Notes under the pieces: model-generated
The model's input: the letters and a program-made list of their open reading frames with translations, nothing else
Databases searched by the model: none
What the model was told of the DNA's origin: nothing
Assembly: GCA_000991415.1 (NCBI GenBank)
Contig: LBRM01000008.1
Coordinates: forward strand, 1 to 41,474
DNA: 41,474 nt
From: Candidatus Nomurabacteria bacterium GW2011_GWA1_36_15
Lineage (GTDB): Bacteria > Patescibacteriota > Minisyncoccia > Phycocordibacterales > UBA9973
Reading direction: 5' to 3'
Shown: piece after piece, positions 21,933-31,516 of the stretch
How the letters are laid out: every line of letters begins with the position of its first letter
How positions within the stretch are numbered: position 1 is the stretch's first letter
Translations under genes and position numbers: made by a program

Positions 21933-22723
21933 TGGACTGGCAAGAGTGGAAAAAAAGTCAAAAAAATGTGGAAACAGAAGAATTTCCGAATGAGATAGTT
22001 TTAGAAGTGCGGGCTGGGGCAGGAGGCGACGAAGCTTCACTTTTTGCTTGGGAACTTGCGCATATGTATGAATTATTTTCCACTATTCAAGGTTGGCAAT
22101 GGAAAACCAATTATGAATCAAAAAGTGAATTGGGGGGATATAAAGAAGCCAGTTTTGAGATAAAAGGCAGAGATATTTATAAAATGATGCGTTATGAAAC
22201 AGGAGTGCATAGAGTGCAAAGAATTCCAGCCACAGAAAAAAATGGCAGAGTACATACCTCTACGGCATCTGTGGCTGTACTCCCTATAAAAAAGAGAATT
22301 TTATTTGAAATAAATCCTGCTGATTTAGAGATGGAATATTCGCGTTCTGGTGGAAAAGGTGGACAGAATGTGAATAAAGTTGAAACAGCCGTACGGCTTA
22401 TTCATAAACCGACAGGTATTGATGTGCGATCTACAAATGAACGAAGCCAATTGGCAAACCGGGAAAAAGCAATGGTCATTTTGACTGCCAAACTTCAACA
22501 ATTAGAGGAAGAAAAAGAAGCGAAGAAATATGCCGGGGTCCGCAAAGATCAAATAGGTACAGGAGATCGTTCTGAAAAAATCCGCACTTATAATTTTTCA
22601 CAAGATCGTGTGACGGATCATCGTATTAAAAAATCATGGCATAATTTGCCTAGAATAATGGAAGGGGAGATTGGAGAAATTATTAAAGCTTTAGAATCTG
22701 GTGAAACGGGAGATGAGGAATAA
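21932..22723 (+). CDS. prfA: Peptide chain release factor RF1-like, lacking domain 1
   Basis: Recognises UAA/UAG and releases the peptide. The 263 aa carry the stop-codon-reading tripeptide PAT ([18 protein letters not shown]), which is the RF1 type, and the catalytic GGQ loop ([16 protein letters not shown]). [16 protein letters not shown] comes at residue about 24, whereas in ordinary RF1 (about 360 aa) it follows an N-terminal domain of about 100 residues. Domain 1, which contacts L11 and RF3, is therefore absent. rpmE lies directly upstream, so no hidden N-terminus exists there. The core is otherwise intact. Confidence 0.92.
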   Translation: MDWQEWKKSQKNVETEEFPNEIVLEVRAGAGGDEASLFAWELAHMYELFSTIQGWQWKTNYESKSELGGYKEASFEIKGRDIYKMMRYETGVHRVQRIPATEKNGRVHTSTASVAVLPIKKRILFEINPADLEMEYSRSGGKGGQNVNKVETAVRLIHKPTGIDVRSTNERSQLANREKAMVILTAKLQQLEEEKEAKKYAGVRKDQIGTGDRSEKIRTYNFSQDRVTDHRIKKSWHNLPRIMEGEIGEIIKALESGETGDEE

Positions 22724-22801
22724 AGATTGTATTTTTTTATATTTAGTAGTAATATTAAAAAGAAGTCGTTATTATTAGTTTTTAATTATTTTAATAAAAT
22801 T

Positions 22802-23086
22802 ATGAATAAATCTGAAAATCGAGAACAAATTTTATCAAGAAATGAAAGTATAAGTGAATATGGGAAACAAGAATCTGAGGAAAAAGAGACCTTAAAATAT
22901 TTGGGCGAGGAGTATTGGATAGAAATTAAGGGGACAACTAAACGTATGAAAAAGAAAGAAAATGGTAATATTTTCACTTCTACGAAAGATTATCACAACT
23001 TTTTTATTAAGGATGGAATCTTGTATGGTAAAATGATGGGAAACAAAGAGCCGGAAGCCGTAGAATTTGTGCAAATTGATTCATAA
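22802..23086 (+). CDS. Hypothetical protein (94 aa)
   Basis: Soluble, charged protein with a Glu/Lys/Ser-rich N-terminus (NREQILSRNESISEYGKQES) and a C-terminal part with several predicted strands (EYWIEIKGTTKRM, NFFIKDGILYGKMMG). No family is recognised. The start at 22802 (MNKSENREQ) is chosen over an earlier start at 22727, whose extra residues look like AT-rich non-coding DNA. No Shine-Dalgarno sequence; a weak TTTAAT lies 6 nt before the ATG. It sits between prfA and the RRM gene's promoter. Confidence 0.5.
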   Translation: MNKSENREQILSRNESISEYGKQESEEKETLKYLGEEYWIEIKGTTKRMKKKENGNIFTSTKDYHNFFIKDGILYGKMMGNKEPEAVEFVQIDS

Positions 23087-23094
23087 AAATTTCT

Positions 23095-23124
23095 TTGCTT
23101 TTTAAAAAGGATGTGTGCTATATT
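23095..23124 (+). promoter_or_regulatory. Promoter of the RRM protein gene
   Basis: TTGCTT (23095-23100), an 18-nt spacer, then TATATT (23119-23124). The predicted start is near 23131, which leaves a leader of about 158 nt before the ATG at 23289. Confidence 0.6.
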
Positions 23125-23130
23125 CTCTAT

Positions 23131-23288
23131 GTAGTTTCTCCATTAGCTTTTTTGTTTAAATTGTGAGGTTTGGTTTTATTTTGCATCAAAGAGATCATTG
23201 AGCGACAAGAGTATCTACGTCCGCCTTTCCGGTGGATATTATAATTAGTTTTTACTCGTTTTTTAAAAAACGGGGGAAGTAAAATAAT
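23131..23288 (+). promoter_or_regulatory. Long structured 5' leader of the RRM protein gene
   Basis: About 158 nt without an ORF. It includes a GC-containing segment (23205-23240) that can pair TATC with GATA and CCG with CGG around CCTTTC, and a final hairpin CGTTTTTT/AAAACG just ahead of a strong Shine-Dalgarno sequence GGGGGAAG. This is the only long leader in a window where most genes have little or none. It may be a temperature or autoregulatory element; no known family is recognised. Confidence 0.5.
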
Positions 23289-23627
23289 ATGGCTACAAAG
23301 CTATATGTAGGGGGACTCCCTTACAGCGTTCAAGAGGATGCTCTTAAAGAGCTCTTCGCACAAGCTGGTAATGTAACATCAGCTGTGATTATTATGGATA
23401 AGATGTCAGGTCGCTCAAAAGGTTTTGGATTTGTAGAAATGGCTACGGCTGAAGAAGCACAAGCCGCTATATCTATGTTTAATGACCAAGAATTCGAAGG
23501 ACGTAAGCTCACAGTGAATGAGGCTCGTCCCATGGAAGCTCGACCACCTCGAACAGGAGGTAGTGGCGGATATGGCGGAGGTAACGGTGGTTACAGTGGT
23601 GGAAATCGTGGACGTCGAGAATACTAA
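23289..23627 (+). CDS. RNA-binding protein (single RRM, Gly-rich tail)
   Basis: The 112 aa contain one RNA recognition motif: RNP2 KLYVGGLPY near the N-terminus and RNP1 KGFGFVEMA about residue 46, then a glycine/tyrosine/arginine-rich tail (GGSGGYGGGNGGYSGGNRG). This is the layout of cyanobacterial Rbp and plant GRP cold-inducible proteins, which act as RNA chaperones. A strong Shine-Dalgarno sequence (GGGGGAAG) and a long structured leader suggest post-transcriptional, perhaps temperature-dependent, control. It is monocistronic, followed by tRNA-Ile. Confidence 0.92.
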   Translation: MATKLYVGGLPYSVQEDALKELFAQAGNVTSAVIIMDKMSGRSKGFGFVEMATAEEAQAAISMFNDQEFEGRKLTVNEARPMEARPPRTGGSGGYGGGNGGYSGGNRGRREY

Positions 23628-23676
23628 TTGATTTTTTAGTTAGTGTTTTATATTTTTATTGGGTTGTATAGATTTC

Positions 23677-23748
23677 GGGCGTGTAGTTCAGTGGTAGAAC
23701 GCTGTCCTGATAAGACAGAGGCCGTAGGTCCGATTCCTACCACGCCCA
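23677..23748 (+). tRNA. tRNA-Ile (anticodon GAT)
   Basis: 72 nt. Acceptor GGGCGTG/CACGCCC; anticodon stem CTGTC/GACAG with loop CTGATAA (GAT); T stem GTAGG/CCTAC with loop TCCGATT. The discriminator is A (23748), and CCA is not encoded. Position 55 is C instead of the near-universal T. The ATG of the next gene begins 2 nt later (23750), so the tRNA 3' end is the 5' boundary of the ATP synthase mRNA. Confidence 0.95.
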
Positions 23749-23749
23749 C

Positions 23750-24010
23750 ATGCAAGAAAATAAAAATAAAAATAGTATTTGGTGGAAACCAGCGGTTGAA
23801 ATATTTAGTGAAATTTCTACTTGGATTGCAGTGCCGATAGTATTAGCTCTTATTGCAGGCAAAGCCCTTGATAACCGTTACGGCACAAAACCATGGATGC
23901 TTTTAATACTGGCCGGCGTAGGTTTCTTGATTTCGTCTTTTGGCATTGTGCGTACTGTAAAAAAATATATGAAAAAAATAACTGAGGAAATTGAAAAAAA
24001 TAAAAATTAA
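23750..24010 (+). CDS. AtpZ/AtpI-like F0F1 ATP synthase accessory protein
   Basis: The 86-aa protein has two membrane helices (about residues 22-40 and 50-70). Between them, GKALDNRYGTKPWMLLILAG matches the AtpZ/AtpI pattern of a Gly-x-x-Leu-Asp turn followed by a Gly-rich helix. Such proteins sit at the head of atp operons and are thought to help c-ring assembly or Mg2+ entry. The ATG starts 1 nt after tRNA-Ile (C23749 between), and there is no other Met before the first helix; the mRNA cut by tRNA processing would have a 1-nt leader. Confidence 0.8.
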   Translation: MQENKNKNSIWWKPAVEIFSEISTWIAVPIVLALIAGKALDNRYGTKPWMLLILAGVGFLISSFGIVRTVKKYMKKITEEIEKNKN

Positions 24011-24019
24011 TTTACTTGT

Positions 24020-24085
24020 CCCGTACTAAATTTTTGATTACGGGGCATAAAGATAAAGATTATTAATTAAAATTTTAGTACTGGG
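24020..24085 (+). repeat. Inverted repeat abutting the atpB start codon
   Basis: A left arm (24020-24039, starting CCCGTACTAAATTTTTG) pairs with a right arm (24065-24085, ending TTTTAGTACTGGG) with few mismatches and one bulge; the right arm ends at the nucleotide before the atpB ATG. GTCCCGT (24018-24024) could instead pair with ACGGGGC (24040-24046). The two pairings exclude each other, like a switch. It may equally be one of the palindromic repeats. Confidence 0.6.
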
Positions 24086-24982
24086 ATGATAGAACAGGAA
24101 AACACAATACAGATAGAACAAGAACAAATAAGTCATGAAATTACTCTTTTTGCCGAACCTGTATATCATTATAAAAATTTTCCTATCACCAATGCTTTAC
24201 TGACTAGCTGGGTTGTAGTAATAATTATTATTATTTTGTCTTTTATTCTTCGCTCTAAACTTCGAGAAATTCCTAGTAAAATTCAAAATCTTTTTGAAAT
24301 TATTGTAGAAGGTGCGCTTTCTTTGTGTGATCAAGTGACAAACAACAGAACTCTTTCCATGAAAATTTTTCCAATCGCTATTTCTGTTTTCTTTTTTATT
24401 CTTATTAACAATTGGTTCGGAATACTTCCGTTAGGTGGATTTGGATTCATAGAAAAAGGAGAAACTAGTACCATATTCGTGCCTTTCCTTAGAGGAGGGA
24501 CGGCTGATATAAATACGACAATTGCTCTTGCTATTATGGCAGTGTTAGGTGCAAATATATTTGGTGTTTTTTCAATAGGTATATGGAAAACTTTTAATAA
24601 ATATGTTAATCTGAATGTAATTGGACAGATAGGGAAAAAAATACGTAAAGACCCAACAATCATCATCGTGGCTCCGATTACGTTCTTTGTTGGATTAATT
24701 GAAATTATTGGTGAGTTTGCAAAAATAGCATCACTGTCGTTTCGTCTTTTTGGTAATGTATTTGCTGGAGAAGTTTTGCTTGTTTCTATGGCAGCATTAG
24801 TTGGATATATAGTACCAATACCTTTTCTTTTTCTTGAAATATTGGTAGGACTTATTCAAGCACTTATTTTTTCAATTTTACTTGTTGTTTATTTTACCAT
24901 TGGAGCAACCGATCATGATGAACACGAGGAGAAATCTTCCTCGCCGAGTCAAGATGGGCATGAGGTCGTTATTATTAATTAA
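24086..24982 (+). CDS. atpB: ATP synthase F0 subunit a
   Basis: Membrane stator subunit that forms the proton half-channels facing the c ring. The 298 aa have about six hydrophobic helices. The essential Arg lies in SLSFRLFGNVFAGEVLLVS, and the C-terminal helix VGLIQALIFSILLVVYFTIG is typical. A charged C-terminal extension rich in His, Glu and Asp follows. The start lies directly at the end of an inverted repeat and has no real Shine-Dalgarno sequence apart from GGG. Second gene of the atp operon. Confidence 0.94.
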   Translation: MIEQENTIQIEQEQISHEITLFAEPVYHYKNFPITNALLTSWVVVIIIIILSFILRSKLREIPSKIQNLFEIIVEGALSLCDQVTNNRTLSMKIFPIAISVFFFILINNWFGILPLGGFGFIEKGETSTIFVPFLRGGTADINTTIALAIMAVLGANIFGVFSIGIWKTFNKYVNLNVIGQIGKKIRKDPTIIIVAPITFFVGLIEIIGEFAKIASLSFRLFGNVFAGEVLLVSMAALVGYIVPIPFLFLEILVGLIQALIFSILLVVYFTIGATDHDEHEEKSSSPSQDGHEVVIIN

Positions 24983-25216
<234 letters not shown>

Positions 25217-25271
25217 TGCCTCTACTCGCTATGTGCGTGTAGTTTTATGTTGTTTTTTAATTTAATTTTCT

Positions 25272-25763
25272 ATGGAATCAATCATTAACACATTTCATAT
25301 TGACCTTAAAATTATTATTGCTCAAATTTTTAATTTTGGGATTGTTTTTGTGGTTTTATATTTATATGCGCTAAAACCATTGAATAAACTGATGAAAGAA
25401 CGTTCAGAAAAAATAGAAAAGGGAATCAACGATGCTAAATCAAATGCTGAAATTTTAAATAATACAAAAGTTGAATACCAAGAGCTTATAACCAAAGCCC
25501 GCAAAGAAGCAGATAAAATATTTCAGGAGGGTAAAAAAGAAGCTGAAACTAAGAAAACTTTAATGTTGGAAAAAGCAAAAGAGGAAGTAGCTGTTATGAT
25601 TGCAAATGGTAAAAAAAATTTTGAAAATGAAAAAATAAAAATGGTTGCACAAGCAACAGAAGAGATTGTATCTCTTTCTGTCAAAATAGCAGAAAAAATA
25701 CTTGGTAATAAAATTGATGAATCTTTTGAAGAAAAAACAATGAAAGAATTAAATAAAATATAA
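25272..25763 (+). CDS. atpF: ATP synthase F0 subunit b
   Basis: Peripheral stalk subunit. The 163 aa have one N-terminal membrane helix (about residues 12-34, IIAQIFNFGIVFVVLYLYAL) followed by a long charged helix with RKEADKIFQEGKKEAETKK, which dimerises, and a C-terminal ATEEIVSLSVKIAEKIL that binds the delta subunit. The start lies 85 nt after the atpE stop, across the palindrome. atpH begins 1 nt after its stop. Confidence 0.93.
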   Translation: MESIINTFHIDLKIIIAQIFNFGIVFVVLYLYALKPLNKLMKERSEKIEKGINDAKSNAEILNNTKVEYQELITKARKEADKIFQEGKKEAETKKTLMLEKAKEEVAVMIANGKKNFENEKIKMVAQATEEIVSLSVKIAEKILGNKIDESFEEKTMKELNKI

Positions 25764-25764
25764 A

Positions 25765-26175
25765 ATGACCACTTTATCAAACAATGACATAGCGCGCGCC
25801 ATTTATCTGGTTTCAAAAGACAAGACACATGCAGAACTTCATAATGTAATCAATAAAATAGTAAGTTTTCTTGTTCGTAGACGATTGTTGTCAAAAACTG
25901 AAGATATATTGGAACGATTAAATAAAATAATTAATCATGAAAATCAGAAAATTATAGCAAAACTGTTAAGTGCTAAAAAATTGAAAGAAAAAACAAAGAA
26001 AGAACTTACTTCTTTTTTGAGAGAACGTTATAAAGCAAAAGAGATTGTTTTTACGGAAACAATAAATGAAAAATTATTAGGAGGAATAAGAGTGGAAATA
26101 AATGATGAAATAATTGATTTAACAGTAAAAAACAAAATAAAAAAATTACAAGAATATTTAATAAGAAAAACATGA
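25765..26175 (+). CDS. atpH: ATP synthase F1 subunit delta
   Basis: Joins the F1 head to the b-subunit stalk. The 136 aa are short (about 175 in E. coli); the N-terminal helical bundle is reduced, while the C-terminal part [35 protein letters not shown] is the conserved OSCP/delta ending. Start 1 nt after atpF; its TGA overlaps the atpA ATG by 4 nt. Confidence 0.88.
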   Translation: MTTLSNNDIARAIYLVSKDKTHAELHNVINKIVSFLVRRRLLSKTEDILERLNKIINHENQKIIAKLLSAKKLKEKTKKELTSFLRERYKAKEIVFTETINEKLLGGIRVEINDEIIDLTVKNKIKKLQEYLIRKT

Positions 26176-27668
26176 GCACCAATTATATTGTAGAAAATTT
26201 AAAAAAAGAAATAGATAATTTTTCATCACAAATAAAAGCCGAAAAAATTGGTCATGTTTTGGAAGTTTTTGATGGCATTGCGAAGGTGTCTGGACTTTCT
26301 GATATAAAATCATCTGAAATGGTGACTTTTCCTAATGGTGAAACGGGAGTAGCTCTTAATTTAGAAGAAGATACAGTAGGCGTCATTATTCTTGATGATT
26401 TTTCAAAGATAAAAGAAGGTGATGAAGTTAAAACTACCGGTAAAATCCTTGAAATACCTGTTTCCGATAATATTGTAGGACGAGTGGTAAATGCTCTTGG
26501 AGTGGAAATTGATGGTAAGGGAGTGATTAAAGCGGATAAAACTTATCCAATTGAAAAAGTTGCTCCCGGGGTTATTACCCGTCTTAGTGTAGATAAGCCA
26601 GTAGCTACTGGAATCAAAGTGATAGATGCCATTATTCCCATAGGACGCGGACAGCGCGAACTTATTATTGGTGATCGTCAGACTGGCAAAACAGCTATAG
26701 CTATTGATACTATTCTTAATCAAAAAGGTCAAAATATGATATGCATCTATGTATCAATTAGCCAAAAAGATTCCAAACTTCGTAAAATTCAGACTCGTCT
26801 AGAAGAGGGTGGCGCTATGGCATATACAGTTATTGTGTCTGCAGGATCTTCAGAACCCGCGCCACTATCATATATCGCTCCTTATACGGGAGTATCCATA
26901 GCCGAATATTTTATGGACCAAGGAAAAGATGTTTTAATAATTTATGACGATCTTTCCAAACACGCCGTAGCCTATCGTGAAATATCTCTTCTTCTAAGAC
27001 GTCCACCAGGTCGCGAAGCATATCCGGGAGATGTTTTTTATTTACATTCTCGCTTGCTTGAACGCGCTTGCCGAAGAAATCAAGAATATGGAGGCGGATC
27101 TATTACTGCTTTGCCGATAGTTGAAACGCAGGCTGGTGATGTGACTGCTTATATTCCAACCAATGTTATTTCCATTACTGACGGACAAATTTTTCTAGAG
27201 ACGGATCTTTTTTATAAAGGTATTCGTCCAGCAGTGAATGTCGGTCTTTCTGTTTCTCGAGTAGGATCCAAAGCGCAAATTAAAGCGATGAAAAAAGTAG
27301 CAGGTACTCTTAAACTAGACTTAGCGCAATATCGTGAGTTGGAGGCATTTGCCCAGTTTGGTTCTGATCTTGATAATGCTACTAAACAACAACTTGAACG
27401 CGGAAAGCGGGCAGTGGAAGTTTTAAAACAGCCCCAATATGCCCCCATAGCCATAGAACGTCAGGTGGCAGTGCTTTATGCTCTAACTAAAGGTTATATG
27501 GATGATATACCGGTAGATAAAATTAAAGAATTTGAAGAGGGTCTTATAAATTACACGGAAAATAATACTAAAAAATTTTACAAAGAAATTATGGAAACAA
27601 ACATCTGGACTGACACTGGCGAAGCAGAATTAAAAAAAGCAATAGAAGAATTCAAAGCTAACTTTTAA
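26172..27668 (+). CDS. atpA: ATP synthase F1 subunit alpha
   Basis: Non-catalytic nucleotide-binding subunit. The 498 aa are full length. Walker A is [13 protein letters not shown], Walker [13 protein letters not shown], and the signature [20 protein letters not shown] is present, as is [18 protein letters not shown] (Arg that reaches into the beta site). Starts within the end of atpH. No truncation. Confidence 0.97.
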   Translation: MSTNYIVENLKKEIDNFSSQIKAEKIGHVLEVFDGIAKVSGLSDIKSSEMVTFPNGETGVALNLEEDTVGVIILDDFSKIKEGDEVKTTGKILEIPVSDNIVGRVVNALGVEIDGKGVIKADKTYPIEKVAPGVITRLSVDKPVATGIKVIDAIIPIGRGQRELIIGDRQTGKTAIAIDTILNQKGQNMICIYVSISQKDSKLRKIQTRLEEGGAMAYTVIVSAGSSEPAPLSYIAPYTGVSIAEYFMDQGKDVLIIYDDLSKHAVAYREISLLLRRPPGREAYPGDVFYLHSRLLERACRRNQEYGGGSITALPIVETQAGDVTAYIPTNVISITDGQIFLETDLFYKGIRPAVNVGLSVSRVGSKAQIKAMKKVAGTLKLDLAQYRELEAFAQFGSDLDNATKQQLERGKRAVEVLKQPQYAPIAIERQVAVLYALTKGYMDDIPVDKIKEFEEGLINYTENNTKKFYKEIMETNIWTDTGEAELKKAIEEFKANF

Positions 27669-27690
27669 CTTTATGAACTTTATGAACTAA
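27666..27690 (+). repeat. Short tandem repeat between atpA and atpG
   Basis: Two copies of an ACTTTATGA unit in tandem (AACTTTATGAACTTTATGAA). The same word recurs before atpC (about 30080) and, as TTTATAA variants, before atpD (28616-28640) and at 30031-30076. These repeats fill most of the gaps in the second half of the atp operon. Confidence 0.55.
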
Positions 27691-27695
27691 TTTAT

Positions 27696-30007
<2,312 letters not shown>

Positions 30008-30030
30008 TAGTAGAAAGTAGAAAGTTCTTA

Positions 30031-30076
30031 AAGTTTATAAAGTAAAATGCAGGAAACTTGATAACTTTATAAACTT
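30031..30076. repeat. Inverted repeat between atpD and atpC
   Basis: AAGTTTATAAAGT (30031-30043) and its exact complement (30064-30076), loop 20 nt. It lies in the 90-nt gap before atpC and is built from the same TTTATAA/ACTTTATG words as the gaps before atpG and atpD. It lacks a T tract, so it is more likely an mRNA processing or stability element than a terminator. Confidence 0.65.
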
Positions 30077-30097
30077 GATGACTTTATGAACTAATTC

Positions 30098-30541
30098 ATG
30101 AAACAACTTAAATTAAAAATAATAACGCCGGAACGATTGGTTTTGGAAGAAATGGTAAATCAGGTTAGTTTGCCGACCACTCTTGGTGAAATAACGGTTT
30201 TACCAGACCATGTTCCTTTGATTACTGGATTAATTTCCGGAGATATTGTAGCTTTAGCAAATGGCGAACATATACCGATGGCAGTAGTAGGTGGATTTTT
30301 GGAAGTGAAACAAGATGAAGAAGGAATCACTAATGTAGCAGTCTTAGCTGATTTTGCGGAGCATCTTTCAGAACTCGGAGACGAGGCAATCAAAAAAGCC
30401 AAAGCTCGAGCGGAAGAACTAAGAAAACAAATGGAAAATAAAGAAGTGGTGGATTATGAACATTTTGCCGCAGAACTCGAACGCTCACTTACTCGCGTAA
30501 AAATTGCTGATAAATGGAGAACAAAAAAGTATAGGAAATAA
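30098..30541 (+). CDS. atpC: ATP synthase F1 subunit epsilon
   Basis: Regulatory and central-stalk subunit. The 147 aa have the N-terminal beta sandwich (KLKIITPERLVLEEM, GEITVLPDHVPLITGLISGD) and the C-terminal helices (DEAIKKAKARAEELRKQM, ERSLTRVKIADKWR). Last gene of the atp set; rsmI follows 1 nt after the stop. Confidence 0.95.
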   Translation: MKQLKLKIITPERLVLEEMVNQVSLPTTLGEITVLPDHVPLITGLISGDIVALANGEHIPMAVVGGFLEVKQDEEGITNVAVLADFAEHLSELGDEAIKKAKARAEELRKQMENKEVVDYEHFAAELERSLTRVKIADKWRTKKYRK

Positions 30542-30542
30542 G

Positions 30543-31214
30543 ATGAGTAAATTTTATGTAGTAGCGACGCCAATAGGGAATATGAGAGATATTACTCTTC
30601 GGGCTATTGATATTCTAAAAGAAGTGGATTTGGTATTGTGTGAGGATACCCGAGAAACTAAAAAAATTCTACAAAAATATAATATCAATACGCCTACTCT
30701 GAGTTATCATATCCAAAGCAAACTTGCGAAAATTGATAGAATTTTTGAATTACTAAAAGAAGGAAAAAATCTAGCCTTAGTTTCTGACGCTGGCACGCCG
30801 ACTATTTCTGATCCAGGAACAATGCTTATTTCTAAAATTAAAGAAAATTTAAAGGATATAGAAATAATTCCAATACCGGGAGCTTCAGCCGTAATAGCTG
30901 CGCTTTCCGCTTCTGGGCTACCTACGCACGGATTTACTTTTCTTGGTTTTCTTCCTCATAAAAAGGGAAGAGAAACTTTATTCAAAGAAATTGCAGAATC
31001 AAAACGCGCTATGGTTTTTTATGAATCTCCACATCGCATTTTAAAAACATTAGAATCTTTGCAAAAATTTTGTCCAAATAAAAAAATTTGTATTGCTCGT
31101 GAAATTACCAAAATTTATGAAGAATTTAAAACTGGATCTCCAGCTGAACTTTTAAAATATCTAACAAAAAATCCCATCAAACAAAAAGGAGAATTTACGG
31201 TAATAGTGGCATAA
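30543..31214 (+). CDS. rsmI: 16S rRNA (cytidine(1402)-2'-O)-methyltransferase RsmI
   Basis: Tetrapyrrole-methylase-fold enzyme that 2'-O-methylates C1402, the base also modified by RsmH. The 223 aa show FYVVATPIGNMRDITLRAID at the start, CEDTRETKKILQKY, LVSDAGTPTISDPG, IPGASAVIAALSASGLP and the final KGEFTVIV. The ATG at 30543 (MSKFYVVATPIGN) is the family start; a longer reading from 30504 lies inside atpC. Confidence 0.95.
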   Translation: MSKFYVVATPIGNMRDITLRAIDILKEVDLVLCEDTRETKKILQKYNINTPTLSYHIQSKLAKIDRIFELLKEGKNLALVSDAGTPTISDPGTMLISKIKENLKDIEIIPIPGASAVIAALSASGLPTHGFTFLGFLPHKKGRETLFKEIAESKRAMVFYESPHRILKTLESLQKFCPNKKICIAREITKIYEEFKTGSPAELLKYLTKNPIKQKGEFTVIVA

Positions 31215-31224
31215 AAATAATAAA

Positions 31225-31262
31225 AGGGTGATTCTGTTGTAACAAAATCACCCTCTTTGGGG
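31225..31262. terminator. Bidirectional terminator with two competing hairpins
   Basis: AGGGTGATT (31225-31233) pairs with AATCACCCT (31246-31254). CACCC (31249-31253) could instead pair with GGGGTG (about 31259-31264), ahead of a TTATTTTTT run. The first hairpin has T-rich flanks in the minus direction. It separates convergent rsmI and the gene at 31268. Confidence 0.75.
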
Positions 31263-31267
31263 GTGAG

Positions 31268-31468
31268 TTATTTTTTGAATAACTCGTTTTTCTTTTTTTT
31301 CTCGAGTGTTTTTATTTCTCGAGAAATTTTTTTGAAAAGCTCGCCAGGACCCATCTTTTCTATTTGTTTTCTCGCTTCTTCATCAGAAAAAGCATAAATT
31401 GTAGTCGGTAGTCTTTCGACTACTGGTACTTCACCAACATGATTTCGCAGAAAAATATAAACATCCAT
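31268..31468 (-). CDS. Hypothetical protein (66 aa)
   Basis: MDVYIFLRNHVGEVPVVERL starts a small soluble protein whose second half is very basic (KTLEKKKKNELFKK) after an acidic helix (FSDEEARKQIEKMGPGELF). No family is recognised. It has a near-perfect promoter and a textbook AAGGAG site, making it one of the best-equipped genes in the window, so expression should be high. The basic tail would allow nucleic-acid or ribosome contact; that is a guess. Confidence 0.65.
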   Translation of the reverse strand: MDVYIFLRNHVGEVPVVERLPTTIYAFSDEEARKQIEKMGPGELFKKISREIKTLEKKKKNELFKK

Positions 31469-31488
31469 AAAAAACTCCTTTTTCTTAA

Positions 31489-31516
31489 ATTATAAACAAT
31501 ATAAAAAATATGTCAA
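31489..31516 (-). promoter_or_regulatory. Promoter of the 66-aa gene
   Basis: On the minus strand, TTGACA (31511-31516), a 16-nt spacer, then TATAAT (31489-31494): both hexamers are consensus. The -35 begins at the nucleotide after the priA-like stop codon (31517). Confidence 0.88.

Noticed and set aside
23643-23840. 65-aa plus-strand ORF across tRNA-Ile
   Set aside because: It translates the tRNA gene itself.
30504-30542. rsmI start at 30504
   Set aside because: It lies inside atpC; the family N-terminus matches the ATG at 30543.
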